A stretch of 64,000 bases of DNA, from NCBI RefSeq assembly GCF_022829405.1, contig NZ_JAKSXW010000115.1:95836-159835 (forward strand), written 5' to 3'. This DNA comes from Methylobacterium sp. J-076 (lineage in GTDB: Bacteria; Pseudomonadota; Alphaproteobacteria; Rhizobiales; Beijerinckiaceae). The notes beneath the pieces are model-generated. The model ran no database searches and was not told the DNA's origin. It worked only from the letters and a program-made list of their open reading frames with translations. The position numbers were made by a program, and so were the translations under genes. Below, piece after piece: positions 38,091-47,840 of the stretch (position 1 is the first letter of the stretch; every line of letters starts with the position of its first letter).

Positions 38091-39584
38091 CTACCGGAAC
38101 GGCGGCTCGTCGAAGCTCCGCAGCTTGCGGGAATGAAGCCCCGCCCGGTCGGCGCGCAGCACGTCCAGGGCGGCGAGGCCCACCTTCAGGTGCTCCGAGA
38201 CCGCCCGGTCATAGAAGACGTTGGCCGCGCCGGGCAGCTTGATCTCCCCGTGCAGCGGCTTGTCCGACACGCAGAGCAGGGCGCCGTAGGGCACCCGCAG
38301 GCGGTAGCCCTGGGCGGCCACCGTGCCGCTCTCCATGTCGACGGCGATGGCGCGGGACTGGTTGATCCGCCGCCGCTCCTGGGTGAAGCGCAACTCCCAG
38401 TTTCGGTCGTCGTAGGTGACGACGGTCCCGGTGCGCAGGCGCTGCTTGAGGGCGTCGTCGCGCTCCCCGGTCACCTGCGCGGCGGCCGATTGCAGGGCGA
38501 GCTGCACCTCGGCCAGGGCCGGCACCGGCACATCCGGGGGGACCAGCTCGTCGAGGATGCGGTCGCGCCGGAAATAGGCGTGGGCCAGCACGTAGTCGCC
38601 GATGGTCTGCGACTGCCGCAGGCCGCCGCAATGGCCGACCATCAGCCAGCAATCCGGGCGCAGCACGGCGAGGTGGTCGGTGATCGTCTTGGCGTTGGAG
38701 GGGCCGACGCCGATGTTGACCAACGTCGTGCCCTGCAGGCTCCCGTCGGCCACGCGGGCGACGAGGTGGTAGGCCGGCATCTGGTGCCGGTGCCAGGGCG
38801 AGGCCGCCAGCACCGCCGCAGGGTCGGCGCCCGCCGCCTCCTCCCGCCGCACCACGACGCCGCCGGGCAGGACGAGCCGCTCGAACCCCTCCTCCCCCGA
38901 GGCCAGGCGTTCGAGGCCGTGGCGGACGAACTGATCGACGTAGCGGTGGTAGTTCGTCAGCAGGATCCAGGGCTGGACCTCGCGCCAGTCGCAGCCCGTG
39001 TAGTGGACGAGGCGGCGGAGCGAATAATCGACCCGCACCCCGTCGAACAGGGCGAGCGGCCGCGGCTCGCCCTCGATCATGTCGAAGGTGCCGTCGGCGA
39101 TCTCGTCGCCCACGACGGAGAGGAGCGGCACCGGGAAGTAGGTGGCGAGTTCGGCCGCCTCCACCGCCCGGGCGCCGGGATCGAGCCCGGCCTCCAGCAC
39201 GTAGGGATAGGGGATCTCCTGCGCGCTGAGGCCGACTTCGAGGGCGACGCCGTAATCGGCCACGAGGGGTTCGAGCTGGCGCAACAGGTAGTCCCGGAAG
39301 AAGGCCGGGTGGGTGACCGTCGTGGCGTAGGTGCCCCCCGCCTGCAGCTTGGCCGTGGCCCGGCGCAGGCGCGGCAGGGGTCCCTCCGGACGGTAGGTCA
39401 CCCGCAGCTCGGGGTAGCGGAAGGCCAGACGCTCCGAGGCGTCCGGGGGCGGCCCGCCGCCGAGGTAGCGTTCGAGGGCGTCCCGCAGGGCGGTGGTCGC
39501 CCCCTCGTACAGGGCGATCAGTTCGGCCACCGCCCCGGCGGCATCCTGCACGGCCCGCATCGGCCGCAATTCGCGTTCGATCAT
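38091..39584 (-). CDS. amn: AMP nucleosidase
   Basis: Amn hydrolyses AMP to adenine and ribose-5-phosphate, controlling adenylate levels. The 497-residue length and two-domain structure match: an N-terminal regulatory domain ('PYPYVLEAG', 'RPLALFDGVRVDYSL') and a C-terminal nucleoside phosphorylase-like catalytic domain ('TTLVNIGVGPSNAKTITDH', 'VGHCGGLRQSQTIGDYVL', 'AVDMESGTVAAQGYR', with Glu of the active site). The ATG at 39584 starts it. It is divergent from trmO with 107 bp between. Confidence 0.94.
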   Translation of the reverse strand: MIERELRPMRAVQDAAGAVAELIALYEGATTALRDALERYLGGGPPPDASERLAFRYPELRVTYRPEGPLPRLRRATAKLQAGGTYATTVTHPAFFRDYLLRQLEPLVADYGVALEVGLSAQEIPYPYVLEAGLDPGARAVEAAELATYFPVPLLSVVGDEIADGTFDMIEGEPRPLALFDGVRVDYSLRRLVHYTGCDWREVQPWILLTNYHRYVDQFVRHGLERLASGEEGFERLVLPGGVVVRREEAAGADPAAVLAASPWHRHQMPAYHLVARVADGSLQGTTLVNIGVGPSNAKTITDHLAVLRPDCWLMVGHCGGLRQSQTIGDYVLAHAYFRRDRILDELVPPDVPVPALAEVQLALQSAAAQVTGERDDALKQRLRTGTVVTYDDRNWELRFTQERRRINQSRAIAVDMESGTVAAQGYRLRVPYGALLCVSDKPLHGEIKLPGAANVFYDRAVSEHLKVGLAALDVLRADRAGLHSRKLRSFDEPPFR

Positions 39585-39691
39585 CTGTCCTCCGGCCCCC
39601 GGGATTACACCGGAGGCGCGGCGGGCGCGAGACGGGCCTTGCGGAGAAGCGCCGCCTGACCGACACCGCGACGGGGGATGGGAGACGCGCG

Positions 39692-40189
39692 ATGGACGCC
39701 GGGGATTTCGGGGTGCGCCCCGGCGAGGTGATGGCGGACCTGCCGGAGGGGTTCGATGCCGGCCTCCACTTCATCGGCCGCCTGCGCACCCCCTGGACCG
39801 AGCGCGCGGCCTGCCCGAAGAACGGCCTGCAGTCCGATGCGGTCTGCACCGTCGAGGTCGATCCGGCCTACGCCCCCGGCCTCGCCAGCGTCACCGGCTG
39901 CACCCACCTGATCCTGCTCTACTGGATGGACCGGGCGACGCGGGGCCTCCTCGTGCAGCAGCCGCGCCATGCGGATGGGCCGCGCGGCACCTTCTCCCTG
40001 CGCTCCCCCGCCCGGCCGAACCCCATCGCCCTGTCGGTGGTGGAGTTGATCGGCTGCGAGGGGGACGCGCTGCGCGTGCGCGGCCTCGATTGCCTCGACG
40101 GCACGCCCCTCCTCGACATCAAACCCTATTACGCCTCGACGGATTCCCGGCCCGGCGCGCGGGTGGACCGGGCGGGGGCCACCCGATGA
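39692..40189 (+). CDS. trmO: tRNA m6t6A37 methyltransferase TrmO (TsaA family)
   Basis: TrmO methylates N6-threonylcarbamoyl-adenosine at position 37 of some tRNAs for ACC/ACU using SAM. The 165 residues contain the compact beta-barrel motifs 'HFIGRLRTPWTERAACPKN', 'CTHLILLYWMDRATR' and 'FSLRSPARPNPIALSVVEL', with 'LDIKPYYASTD' at the end. This is the short form without the C-terminal extension. Its stop overlaps the next gene as ATGA. Confidence 0.88.
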   Translation: MDAGDFGVRPGEVMADLPEGFDAGLHFIGRLRTPWTERAACPKNGLQSDAVCTVEVDPAYAPGLASVTGCTHLILLYWMDRATRGLLVQQPRHADGPRGTFSLRSPARPNPIALSVVELIGCEGDALRVRGLDCLDGTPLLDIKPYYASTDSRPGARVDRAGATR

Positions 40190-40878
40190 GGCGGTGGATC
40201 GCCCCGGCCGTGGCGGCGCTGCTGATGCTCGGCGCCGGGGGCGTCCTCGGCTGGAACCTGCGCAAGCCCGCCGCAGACGCCCGCGCCTATGCCGGGATGC
40301 GCCTCGTCGCGGTCCAGGTGGCCCTGGACGAGGCGCCGGCCGCCTACATCTTCCTCGCGGGGGATTCGCAATCGGAGTTGCAGCCCGCCGACCAGCGGCC
40401 CTGCGGCCTGCCCCTCGTCAACGGCGGCGTCAGCGGCGCCACGGCCGCCGCCTATGCGGAGCACTTGTCCCGGCTCGCCTTCCCGGTCCACCCGCAGGCG
40501 GCCTCGCTCACCATCGGCACCAACGACATCCTGCTGAAGAACCGCCCCCGCGGGGTCGATGCGGCGGCGCGCTTCGAGGCGGCGGCGGAGCGCATCGTGC
40601 GCGGTCTCCAGGGGGTGACGGGCCGCGTCGTCGTCACCGCCCTGCCCCCGGTGGGGCGGGAGATCGCCGCCCTGGTCGATGCCGGGGCGGTCGGGGACTA
40701 CTCGGATCGGCTGAAGGCCCTCTGCGGCCGGCTCGGCTGCGCCTTCACCGACCCCTATGCCGACCTGCGCGACGGCGACACCGGCTTCGCCAAGCCGGGC
40801 GCCCTGCGGGACGGGCTCCACCTCGCGCGGTTCCGGCCGGCGATGCAGGCCCTGACGCCGGCCCTCTGCGGAGGGTAG
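40186..40878 (+). CDS. Membrane-anchored SGNH/GDSL hydrolase
   Basis: The 230 residues begin with an N-terminal signal-anchor ('WIAPAVAALLMLGAGGVLGW') and an SGNH hydrolase domain: nucleophile Ser in 'FLAGDSQSE', Gly in 'NGGVSGATA', Asn in 'TIGTNDIL' and the Asp/His pair in 'RDGLHLARF'. An esterase or acyl-transferring activity at the outer face of the membrane is likely; the substrate is unknown. It is coupled to trmO by a 4-nt overlap, though no functional link is evident. Confidence 0.82.
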   Translation: MRRWIAPAVAALLMLGAGGVLGWNLRKPAADARAYAGMRLVAVQVALDEAPAAYIFLAGDSQSELQPADQRPCGLPLVNGGVSGATAAAYAEHLSRLAFPVHPQAASLTIGTNDILLKNRPRGVDAAARFEAAAERIVRGLQGVTGRVVVTALPPVGREIAALVDAGAVGDYSDRLKALCGRLGCAFTDPYADLRDGDTGFAKPGALRDGLHLARFRPAMQALTPALCGG

Positions 40879-40920
40879 GCGGACCGGCCGTTCAGGATCC
40901 CGGCCCGGCCCCGCCGGGGG

Positions 40921-42477
40921 TCACTCCCACTCGATGGTGCCGGGCGGCTTCGAGGTGATGTCGTAGGTCACCCGGTTGATGCCCTTGACCTCGTTGATGA
41001 TCCGCGTCGCCACCCGGCCGAGGAAGGCCATGTCGAAGGGGTAGAAGTCGGCGGTCATGCCGTCCACCGAGGTGACGGCGCGCAGGGCGCAGACGTGGTC
41101 GTAGGTGCGGCCGTCGCCCATCACGCCCACGGTCTTCACCGGCAGGATCACCGCGAAGGCCTGCCAGATCGTGTCGTACAGGCCCGCCTGCCGGATCTCG
41201 TCGAGGTAGATCGCGTCGGCCTTGCGCAGGGCGTCGAGCTTCTCTCCGGTGATCGTGCCCGGGCAGCGGATCGCCAGCCCCGGCCCCGGGAACGGGTGGC
41301 GGCCGACGAAACCCTCCGGCAGGCCGAGCTCCTTGCCGAGCACCCGGACCTCGTCCTTGAACAGCTCGCGCAGCGGCTCCACGAGCTTCATGTTCATGCG
41401 CTCGGGGAGGCCGCCGACGTTGTGGTGGCTCTTGATCGTCACCGAGGGGCCGCCGGTGAAGGACACGCTCTCGATCACGTCCGGATAGAGCGTGCCCTGC
41501 GCCAGGAACGCCGCCCCGCCGATCTTGCGCGATTCCGCCTCGAACACGTCGATGAACAGGCGGCCGATCGTCTTGCGCTTGACCTCCGGGTCCGAGACCC
41601 CCTCCAGCGCCGAGAGGAACATCCCGCTGGCTTCCACGTGGACCAGCGGGATGTTGTAGTGGTCCCGGAACAGGGCCACGACCTGCTCGGCCTCGCCGAG
41701 GCGCAGGAGCCCGTGGTCCACGAACACGCAGGTCAGCTGGTCGCCGATGGCCTCGTGGATCAGCACCGCCGCCACCGCCGAATCGACGCCGCCGGACAGG
41801 CCGCAGATCACCTTCTCGGTGCCGACCTGCTCGCGGATCTTGGCGATCGCCTCCTCGCGGTAGGCGCCCATGGTCCAGTCGCCGGAGCAGCCGGCGATGT
41901 CGCGGACGAAGTTTCGGATCAGCAGGGCGCCGTGGGGGGTGTGCGCCACCTCCGGGTGGAACTGCACCGCGTAGTAGTTCCGCGCCTCGTCCGCCACGGC
42001 GGCGAAGGGGGCGTTGCGGGAGATCGCCACGGTGGTGAACCCGTCGGGGAGCTTCGTCACCCGGTCGCCGTGGCTCATCCAGACCGGGTAGGTCTCGCCC
42101 TTGTGCCAGACGCCCTTGAACAGCGGGCAATCGGCCAGGATCTCGACCTCGGCCCGGCCGAATTCGGCGTGGTGCCCCCCTTCGACGGCGCCGCCGAGCT
42201 GGGCCGCCATCGTCTGCTGGCCGTAGCAGATGCCGAAGACCGGCACGCCGGACTCGAACACCGCCTGCGGCGCCCGGGGCGAAGCCGCGACGGTCACCGA
42301 TTCGGGGCCGCCGGAGAGGATCACGCCCTTCGGCCGCTGCTCGCGGAACGCGGCCTCGGCCTTGGTGAAGGGCACGATCTCGCAATAGACGCCCTCCTCC
42401 CGCACCCGGCGGGCGATGAGCTGCGTCACCTGAGAGCCGAAGTCGACGATCAGGATCTTGTCGTGGTCGGTATTCAT
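40921..42477 (-). CDS. guaA: GMP synthase (glutamine-hydrolysing)
   Basis: GuaA converts XMP to GMP with ATP and glutamine. The 518-residue two-domain enzyme has the class I amidotransferase domain (nucleophile Cys in 'GICYGQQTM', His/Glu in '[11 protein letters not shown]'), the ATP-pyrophosphatase P-loop '[13 protein letters not shown]', and the C-terminal dimerisation domain ending 'KPPGTIEWE', the usual C-terminus. The start is the ATG at 42477; an upstream in-frame start lacks conservation. It is convergent with the SGNH hydrolase gene. Confidence 0.97.
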   Translation of the reverse strand: MNTDHDKILIVDFGSQVTQLIARRVREEGVYCEIVPFTKAEAAFREQRPKGVILSGGPESVTVAASPRAPQAVFESGVPVFGICYGQQTMAAQLGGAVEGGHHAEFGRAEVEILADCPLFKGVWHKGETYPVWMSHGDRVTKLPDGFTTVAISRNAPFAAVADEARNYYAVQFHPEVAHTPHGALLIRNFVRDIAGCSGDWTMGAYREEAIAKIREQVGTEKVICGLSGGVDSAVAAVLIHEAIGDQLTCVFVDHGLLRLGEAEQVVALFRDHYNIPLVHVEASGMFLSALEGVSDPEVKRKTIGRLFIDVFEAESRKIGGAAFLAQGTLYPDVIESVSFTGGPSVTIKSHHNVGGLPERMNMKLVEPLRELFKDEVRVLGKELGLPEGFVGRHPFPGPGLAIRCPGTITGEKLDALRKADAIYLDEIRQAGLYDTIWQAFAVILPVKTVGVMGDGRTYDHVCALRAVTSVDGMTADFYPFDMAFLGRVATRIINEVKGINRVTYDITSKPPGTIEWE

Positions 42478-42573
42478 CGGGCGCTTTGTGAACGAGGCGC
42501 GCCGGGCACGCAACGCGCGTGCCCGGATGGTCTGGTGACCTTCCCACGCATTGTCGCCCGCCGGGCCGCCTCC

Positions 42574-42996
42574 TCAGTCGAAGTTGCGGATCTTGGCCGA
42601 GCCGCCGAGGCTGATGGCGGGCTTGGCCGGCGCGCCGGCGAGGCTCACCTTCTTCTGACCCGGCAGGGGCTTGTGCTTGGTGAGCGCCGCCGTCGGGTCC
42701 GGGGCCGGGCGGGACGGCTTCAGATGGGCCTGCCCGTGGATCACGCCGCCGATCTCGCCGGCCACGCGGATCAGGTCCTCGCGGTCGCAGGCCCGGGCCA
42801 CCTTCAGGCCGAGCTGGTGCATGTGGCTCTTGCCGTAGAGGTAGGCGGCGAGCTGGGCCCGCTTGATCGCCGGGATCTGCTCCAGGATCATGGGCAGATC
42901 GTACTCGTCGGCGCGGTAGACGGCGCCGAGGGTCTCCAGGGTCACGGGGCAGTCGATCTCGGGTTCGGCGCCGCTGGTCGGGTGCGATTGCGTCAT
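42574..42996 (-). CDS. Conserved hypothetical protein, possibly coupled to guaA region
   Basis: The product has 140 residues without signal peptide or membrane segment. The N-terminal two-thirds look like a folded helical domain ('LGAVYRADEYDLPMILEQIP', 'RAQLAAYLYGKSHMHQLGL') and the C-terminal third is Pro/Lys/Ala-rich and probably disordered, ending in 'AKIRNFD'. I recognise no family with a known role. The ATG at 42996 overlaps the stop of the upstream secreted protein gene (ATGA). Confidence 0.7.
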   Translation of the reverse strand: MTQSHPTSGAEPEIDCPVTLETLGAVYRADEYDLPMILEQIPAIKRAQLAAYLYGKSHMHQLGLKVARACDREDLIRVAGEIGGVIHGQAHLKPSRPAPDPTAALTKHKPLPGQKKVSLAGAPAKPAISLGGSAKIRNFD

Positions 42997-43373
42997 GGTC
43001 GCCTCTCGGGGATCGATGGGTCGGGGGTCGCGTCGGATGCCTTAGGGGACCGGTCGGTTTCAAGCCCCCGGCCGGCAGGAATTTCGGAAAGGGCCGCCGT
43101 GGCGACGGGCCGCATGGGTTCCGGCGCCCAGGGCGCGAGGCATCCGGTGCAGACCGTTTCGATGATCGTGCGGGCCCTGGCGTTGCTCCGCTCGAACGCC
43201 GCCATGCGGGCGGCGAGCGGCGCACCGCCCCCGCCGAGGCCCGCGGCGTCGGGTTGCGGACGGATGCGCAGGAACAGCACCTCCTGTGCCTCGGCCGCAC
43301 GGCCCGGCACGGGCAGCGCCGTCAGGGCGAGCACCGTCGCCACGATACCCCGGCGGACATGCGAATGTCCCAC
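42993..43373 (-). CDS. Small secreted hypothetical protein (GTG start)
   Basis: From a GTG at 43373 the product is about 126 residues: a signal peptide ('GIVATVLALTALPVPGRA', cleavage near residue 26), then a mature part with one CxxC ('TVCTGCLAPWAPEP') and a polar tail. No family is recognised. A longer in-frame start at 43451 would add residues through the CtrA-like box region and is not favoured. It is coupled to the following hypothetical gene by a 4-nt overlap, and its upstream region carries TTAA-N7-TTAAC boxes. Confidence 0.55.
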   Translation of the reverse strand: MGHSHVRRGIVATVLALTALPVPGRAAEAQEVLFLRIRPQPDAAGLGGGGAPLAARMAAFERSNARARTIIETVCTGCLAPWAPEPMRPVATAALSEIPAGRGLETDRSPKASDATPDPSIPERRP

Positions 43374-43424
43374 GCCCGCCCTCCCCCATCCGGATGCCGA
43401 AGCCGCATGGGTGGGGCGACAGGG

Positions 43425-43474
43425 TAAACGCTTCGTTAAATCGCCCTCCACCCTGGCGTTAACGTTTCGTTAAC
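43425..43474. promoter_or_regulatory. Tandem CtrA-like boxes (TTAA-N7-TTAAC)
   Basis: A perfect TTAA-N7-TTAAC is at 43459-43474 (centre cgtttcg) and a near copy TAAA-N7-TTAA at 43425-43439 (centre cgcttcg). These match the full binding site of the cell-cycle regulator CtrA of alphaproteobacteria. They lie between divergent small genes starting at 43373 (-) and 43517 (+), so either or both may be controlled. Confidence 0.65.
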
Positions 43475-43516
43475 CATGGCGGCCCAGCCTGTCCCATTCC
43501 GTTCGGAGGTGTCGCC

Positions 43517-43660
43517 ATGACGATCCTGAACAGCGCCCTGCCCGGCCTCGTCGTCGGCGCCCTGGGCGCGTCGCTCGCCGCCCTCCTCGCCGCCGCCCTG
43601 CTCGCCGCGCGCCGGACCCCGCAGCCGCGGACGGTGAAGGTGCCCGCCCGCCGCCGGTAG
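43517..43660 (+). CDS. Small single-helix membrane protein (47 aa)
   Basis: An ATG at 43517 follows a textbook GGAGG site by 7 nt. The 47 residues form one Ala/Leu-rich membrane helix ('LVVGALGASLAALLAAALL', about 11-29) and a basic C-terminal tail ('RRTPQPRTVKVPARRR'). The stop is TAG at 43658. Too short for default gene callers, but the ribosome site, hydrophobic profile and the CtrA-like boxes 43 bp upstream support it. Function is unknown. Confidence 0.65.
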   Translation: MTILNSALPGLVVGALGASLAALLAAALLAARRTPQPRTVKVPARRR

Positions 43661-43676
43661 GGGCCGGATCGGCCGG

Positions 43677-46600
43677 TCACCCCGCCGGGGCGCTGTCCTC
43701 GCGGATCCGGTAGCAGCCGACATAGAGCGCCGGCAGGAACAGCAGCGTCAGGAAGGTCGCGGCCAGGATGCCGCCGATCATCGCGAAGGCCATCGGCCCC
43801 CAGAACACCTCCCGGGCGATGGGGACGAGGCCGAGGCTGGCCGCAGCCGCCGTGAGCAGGATCGGCCGCATGCGGTGGTGGGTCGCCTCGTAGACCGCGT
43901 CCCAGGGCGCCTTGCCCTCCTGCCGGAACTCCTCGATCTGGCTCACCAGGATCACCGCGTTGCGCATGATGATGCCGACGAGGGCCAGGATGCCGAGGAT
44001 CGCCACGAAGCCCATCGGCTTGTCGAACAGCAGCAGGGCGGGCACCACGCCGATCAGGCCGAGGGGGGCGACGGTGAAGACGAGGAACATCCGCCCGAAG
44101 CTCTGAAGCTGGATCATCAGCAGCGTGGCCATGGTCAGCAGCATCACCGGTATGACGCTGGCGATCGGACCCTGACCCTTGGCCGATTCCTCGACGGAAC
44201 CGCCGGTGGCCAGGGTGAAGTCGGCGGGCAGCGCCTTCGCGAAGGCGTCGATGTCGGGTTTGAGGGCGTCGACGATGGTGGCGGGCTGGGTGGCGTCGCG
44301 GATCGTGGCCCGCACCGTCACCGTGGGCAGCCGGTCCCGCCGCCAGACGATGGGCTGTTCGAGCTCGTAGCCGATCCGGGCGAAGGCCAGCAGCGGCACG
44401 ACCGAGCCGTTGGCGAGGCCGACCTGAAGGCTCTGCAGCGTATCCAGGGAGTTGCGCTCCGACGTCTGCGCCCGGCCGACCACGTCCACGAGGTAGATCG
44501 AATCGCGGACCTGGGTGATCGTCTGGCCGCCCTCGATCCCGTTCAGGATGCCGGCGATGTCCTGGCTGGTGACGCCGAGCTGGCGCGCCTTGTCCTGCAG
44601 GATGTGGACGCGCAGGACCTTGCCGGGCTCGTTCCAGTCGAAGGTCGGCACGTTGAGGCGCGGGTCCTTGCCGACCACGTTGGCGAGGTCCAGGGCGCGG
44701 CGGCGCACGTCCTGCACGTCCGGGCCGCTCAGCCGGTACTGCACCGGCCGGCCGACCGGCGGGCCGAGGTTGAGGGGCTGGACGAGGACGTCGGTGCCCA
44801 CGAAGTCGCGCCGGCTGCGCTCCTGGAGCCGGGCGATCACGCGGTCCCGCACCTCGAGGGACTTCGTGATCATCACGATCTGCCCGAAGAAGGCGTTACT
44901 CAACTGCTGGTCGAGGGGAAGGTAGAAGCGCACCGCGCCCTGCCCGACATAGGACGACCAGCTCACCACGTCCGGGTCGTCCTTCAGCCCCGCCTCGAAC
45001 CGGTCCATCTGGGCCTTCGTCTCGGCGATGGTGGCGTTCTGCGGCAGGGTCAGGTCGACCAGCACCTCCGGCCGGTCGGAGGACGGGAAGAACTGCTGCT
45101 GGACATGGCCCATGCCGACGACGGCCAGCGCCATCAGGCCGATGCACGCGGCCACCGTCGTCCAGCGCCAGCGCATGGCCACGCGCAGGCTCGCCAGGAA
45201 GGCCCGGGTGAACAGGCCGCGCTTGTCGGCGTGGTGCTTCACGGATTTCGGCAGCAGGGTCACACCGATGAGCGGCGCGAACAGCACGGCCACGACCCAC
45301 GACACGAGGAGCGAGGCCGCGATCACCACGAACAGCGAATAGGTGTATTCGCCGGCCCCCGAGCCGTTGAAGCCGATGGGCAGGAAGCCCGCCACCGTCA
45401 CCAGCGTGCCGGTGAGCATCGGGAAGGCCGTCGAAGTATAGGCGTAGGTCGCGGCCTTCTTCAGGCTGTCCCCGAGTTCGAGACGCGCCACCATCATCTC
45501 GACGGTGATCATCGCGTCGTCCACCAGCAGGCCGAGGGCGATGATGAGCGCGCCCAGCGAGATGCGCTGGAGCGTCACGTCCATCACCTGCATCACCACG
45601 AAGACGATGGCGAGCACCAGGGGAATCGAGACCGACACCACCAGACCGGCGCGGATGCCGAGGCTGACGAAGCTCACCGCCAGGACGATCACCACCGCCT
45701 CGACCAGCGCCTCGGTGAAGCCGCCGACCGCCTCCTCCACGATGCGCGGCTGGTCGGAGACGAGGTGCACCTCGACGCCCAGCGGCAGCCCGGCCTCGAT
45801 GCCGCGGATGCGCGCCTTCAGGGCCTCGCCGAAATGCAGGAGGTTGGCCCCCGGCCGCATGGCGATGGCGAGCCCCAGCGCCGGCTTGCCGTTCACCCGG
45901 AACATCGGCGCGGGCGGGTCCTCGTAGCCGCGGGTGATCTGCGCGATGTCGGCGAGGCGGAAGAAGCGGTCGTTGACGCGCAGGTTGACGTCCTGCAGCG
46001 ACGCCTCCGACGCGAAGGAGCCGCTGACCCGCAGGGAGATCCGCTCGGGCCCGGCCTGGACGACGCCGGAGGCCGAGACGGCGTTCTGCGCCTGCAGCGC
46101 CTTCACCAGGGCCTGGAGGTCGATGCCGTAGCCGGCGAGCTTGCGGGGGGAGAAGTCGAGGAAGATCGTCTCGTTCTGCACGCCGAGGATCTGCGTCTTG
46201 CCGATGTCGGGCACCTTCAGGATCTCGGTGCGCACCGTCTCGACGTAGTCGCGCAGCTGCCGGTAGCTCATCCCGTCGGCGGAGAAGGCGTAGACGTTGC
46301 CGTAGACGTCGCCGAACTCGTCGTTGAAGAACGGCCCCAGCACGCCGGACGGGAAATCGCCCTTGATGTCGCCGAGGCGCTTGCGCGTCTGGTAGAAGGC
46401 CGGCTGCACCTCGGACGGCTTCATCGTGTCGCGGAACTGCACGAACACCGTGGTCTGGCCGGGCGTCGTGTAACTGCGGACGAAGTCGAGCCCGTTGAGC
46501 TGCTGCAGCTCCTTCTCGATCCGGTCGGTGACCTGATCGAGGGTGTCGGTGAGGGTGGCGCCGGGCCAGCTCGCCTGCACGACCATCGTCTTGATGGTGA

Positions 46601-46727
46601 AGGGCGGGTCCTCCTCGCGGCCGAGGCGGCCATAGGCCATCACCCCCGCGATCAGGCAGACACCCATCAGGAACCAGACCAAGGAGCGGTGCCGGAGCGC
46701 CCAGTCCGAAAGATTGAAGTCCTTCAC
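43677..46727 (-). CDS. RND efflux pump inner-membrane subunit
   Basis: This proton-driven RND (HAE1-type) transporter has 1016 residues. TM1 is at about 13-32, followed by a large periplasmic porter domain, five helices, a second periplasmic domain and the last helices. The proton-relay Asp pair in TM4 is present ('LIIALGLLVDDAMITVEMM'). The N-terminus differs from AcrB ('NLSDWALRHRSLVWF'), as in single-trimer pumps of the MexK/TriC-like group that often pair with two adaptors, as here. It is third in the operon after two adaptor genes and has no outer-membrane factor nearby. Confidence 0.94.
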   Translation of the reverse strand: MKDFNLSDWALRHRSLVWFLMGVCLIAGVMAYGRLGREEDPPFTIKTMVVQASWPGATLTDTLDQVTDRIEKELQQLNGLDFVRSYTTPGQTTVFVQFRDTMKPSEVQPAFYQTRKRLGDIKGDFPSGVLGPFFNDEFGDVYGNVYAFSADGMSYRQLRDYVETVRTEILKVPDIGKTQILGVQNETIFLDFSPRKLAGYGIDLQALVKALQAQNAVSASGVVQAGPERISLRVSGSFASEASLQDVNLRVNDRFFRLADIAQITRGYEDPPAPMFRVNGKPALGLAIAMRPGANLLHFGEALKARIRGIEAGLPLGVEVHLVSDQPRIVEEAVGGFTEALVEAVVIVLAVSFVSLGIRAGLVVSVSIPLVLAIVFVVMQVMDVTLQRISLGALIIALGLLVDDAMITVEMMVARLELGDSLKKAATYAYTSTAFPMLTGTLVTVAGFLPIGFNGSGAGEYTYSLFVVIAASLLVSWVVAVLFAPLIGVTLLPKSVKHHADKRGLFTRAFLASLRVAMRWRWTTVAACIGLMALAVVGMGHVQQQFFPSSDRPEVLVDLTLPQNATIAETKAQMDRFEAGLKDDPDVVSWSSYVGQGAVRFYLPLDQQLSNAFFGQIVMITKSLEVRDRVIARLQERSRRDFVGTDVLVQPLNLGPPVGRPVQYRLSGPDVQDVRRRALDLANVVGKDPRLNVPTFDWNEPGKVLRVHILQDKARQLGVTSQDIAGILNGIEGGQTITQVRDSIYLVDVVGRAQTSERNSLDTLQSLQVGLANGSVVPLLAFARIGYELEQPIVWRRDRLPTVTVRATIRDATQPATIVDALKPDIDAFAKALPADFTLATGGSVEESAKGQGPIASVIPVMLLTMATLLMIQLQSFGRMFLVFTVAPLGLIGVVPALLLFDKPMGFVAILGILALVGIIMRNAVILVSQIEEFRQEGKAPWDAVYEATHHRMRPILLTAAAASLGLVPIAREVFWGPMAFAMIGGILAATFLTLLFLPALYVGCYRIREDSAPAG

Positions 46728-46748
46728 GATTCTACCGATCCCGAACCG

Positions 46749-47840
46749 TCACTCGGCGGCGGAGGCGAGGCGCACGGCCTGCCCGTCGCGGATGGAATGG
46801 ACGCCCGCCACCACGACGCGCTCGCCCGGGCGGAGCCCGTCCGACACGGCGATCTCCCCCTCGTTCTCCGGGGCCGGGCCGAGGGTCACGTCCCGGCGGG
46901 AGACGGAACGCCCGTCCGCCGCCACGACCCAGACCGAGCGCCGCTCCCCCTCGGCCAGGAGCGCGGAGGACGGGAGCAGGAAACGGCGGGGCACGCTCCG
47001 GCTGAGGGAGACGTTGATCATCGCGCCGAGGCGGAAGGCCGGGCCGGGCTGTTCGAGGGTCATGCGGATGCGCCGCGTCCGGGTGCCGGCTTCGGCGAAG
47101 GGCGCGGTCTCGCGCACCCGCCCGCGGACGCGCAGCTCCGGTGCGCTCTGCAGCGAGACCGTGAAGACGCCGTCGGCGGGCATGGCGCCGACGAGGGCTT
47201 CCGGGATGTCCACCACCGCGTCCCGGGCATCGGGCCGGGCCACGGTGACAACGCCCTGGCCGGCGGTGAGCACCTGCCCGATTTCGGCGAGGCGCTGGGT
47301 CACCACCCCGTCGAACTCCGCCTTCAGGGCGGTGTAGCCCATCTGGTCCCGGGCCTTCTGGAGGCTCGCCTCGGCCTGGATGAGGCGGGCGCGGGCGGTA
47401 TCCCGGCGGGACACCGCCTGATCGAGGGAGGACTGGCTGACGGCGTTGCCGGCCACGAGCCGCCGGGTGCGCGCCTCGGCGGAAGTGGCGTTCTCGGCCT
47501 GCCCGCGGGCGTCGGCGAGGTCGGCCTCGGCGCGGGTGAGGTCGAACCGCGTCACCACCGGATCGAGGGCGGCGAGGCGCTGGCCCTGCTTCACGAGATC
47601 GCCGATGGTGACGTCCCGCGCGACCATGCGGCCGGGGATCTGGAAGCCGAGCTGCGACTGGTAGCGCGGCTCGACGGTGCCGGTGAAGGGACCGAAGATG
47701 ACGGCGTCGCTCGGCTGGGCGACCCGCGTCAGCACCGGCCGGATCGGCGCCGCCTCCTGGTCCTGCTCCTGCGGCTTGCAGGCGCCGAGGGCGAGGGCGA
47801 GGGCGCCGAGGGCCAGGGCCCGGTGAGAGGGGCTGGTCAT
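46749..47840 (-). CDS. RND periplasmic adaptor, lipoprotein
   Basis: This membrane-fusion protein of 363 residues has a lipoprotein signal ('LALGALALALGAC'). Following are the beta-barrel/lipoyl halves ('GTVEPRYQSQLGFQIPGRM', 'AEFDGVVTQRLAEIGQVLT') separated by the alpha-hairpin (about 95-160). Its ATG overlaps the stop of the other adaptor as ATGA and the pump follows after 21 bp. Two different adaptors may assemble as a hetero-hexamer around the pump. Confidence 0.92.
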   Translation of the reverse strand: MTSPSHRALALGALALALGACKPQEQDQEAAPIRPVLTRVAQPSDAVIFGPFTGTVEPRYQSQLGFQIPGRMVARDVTIGDLVKQGQRLAALDPVVTRFDLTRAEADLADARGQAENATSAEARTRRLVAGNAVSQSSLDQAVSRRDTARARLIQAEASLQKARDQMGYTALKAEFDGVVTQRLAEIGQVLTAGQGVVTVARPDARDAVVDIPEALVGAMPADGVFTVSLQSAPELRVRGRVRETAPFAEAGTRTRRIRMTLEQPGPAFRLGAMINVSLSRSVPRRFLLPSSALLAEGERRSVWVVAADGRSVSRRDVTLGPAPENEGEIAVSDGLRPGERVVVAGVHSIRDGQAVRLASAAE

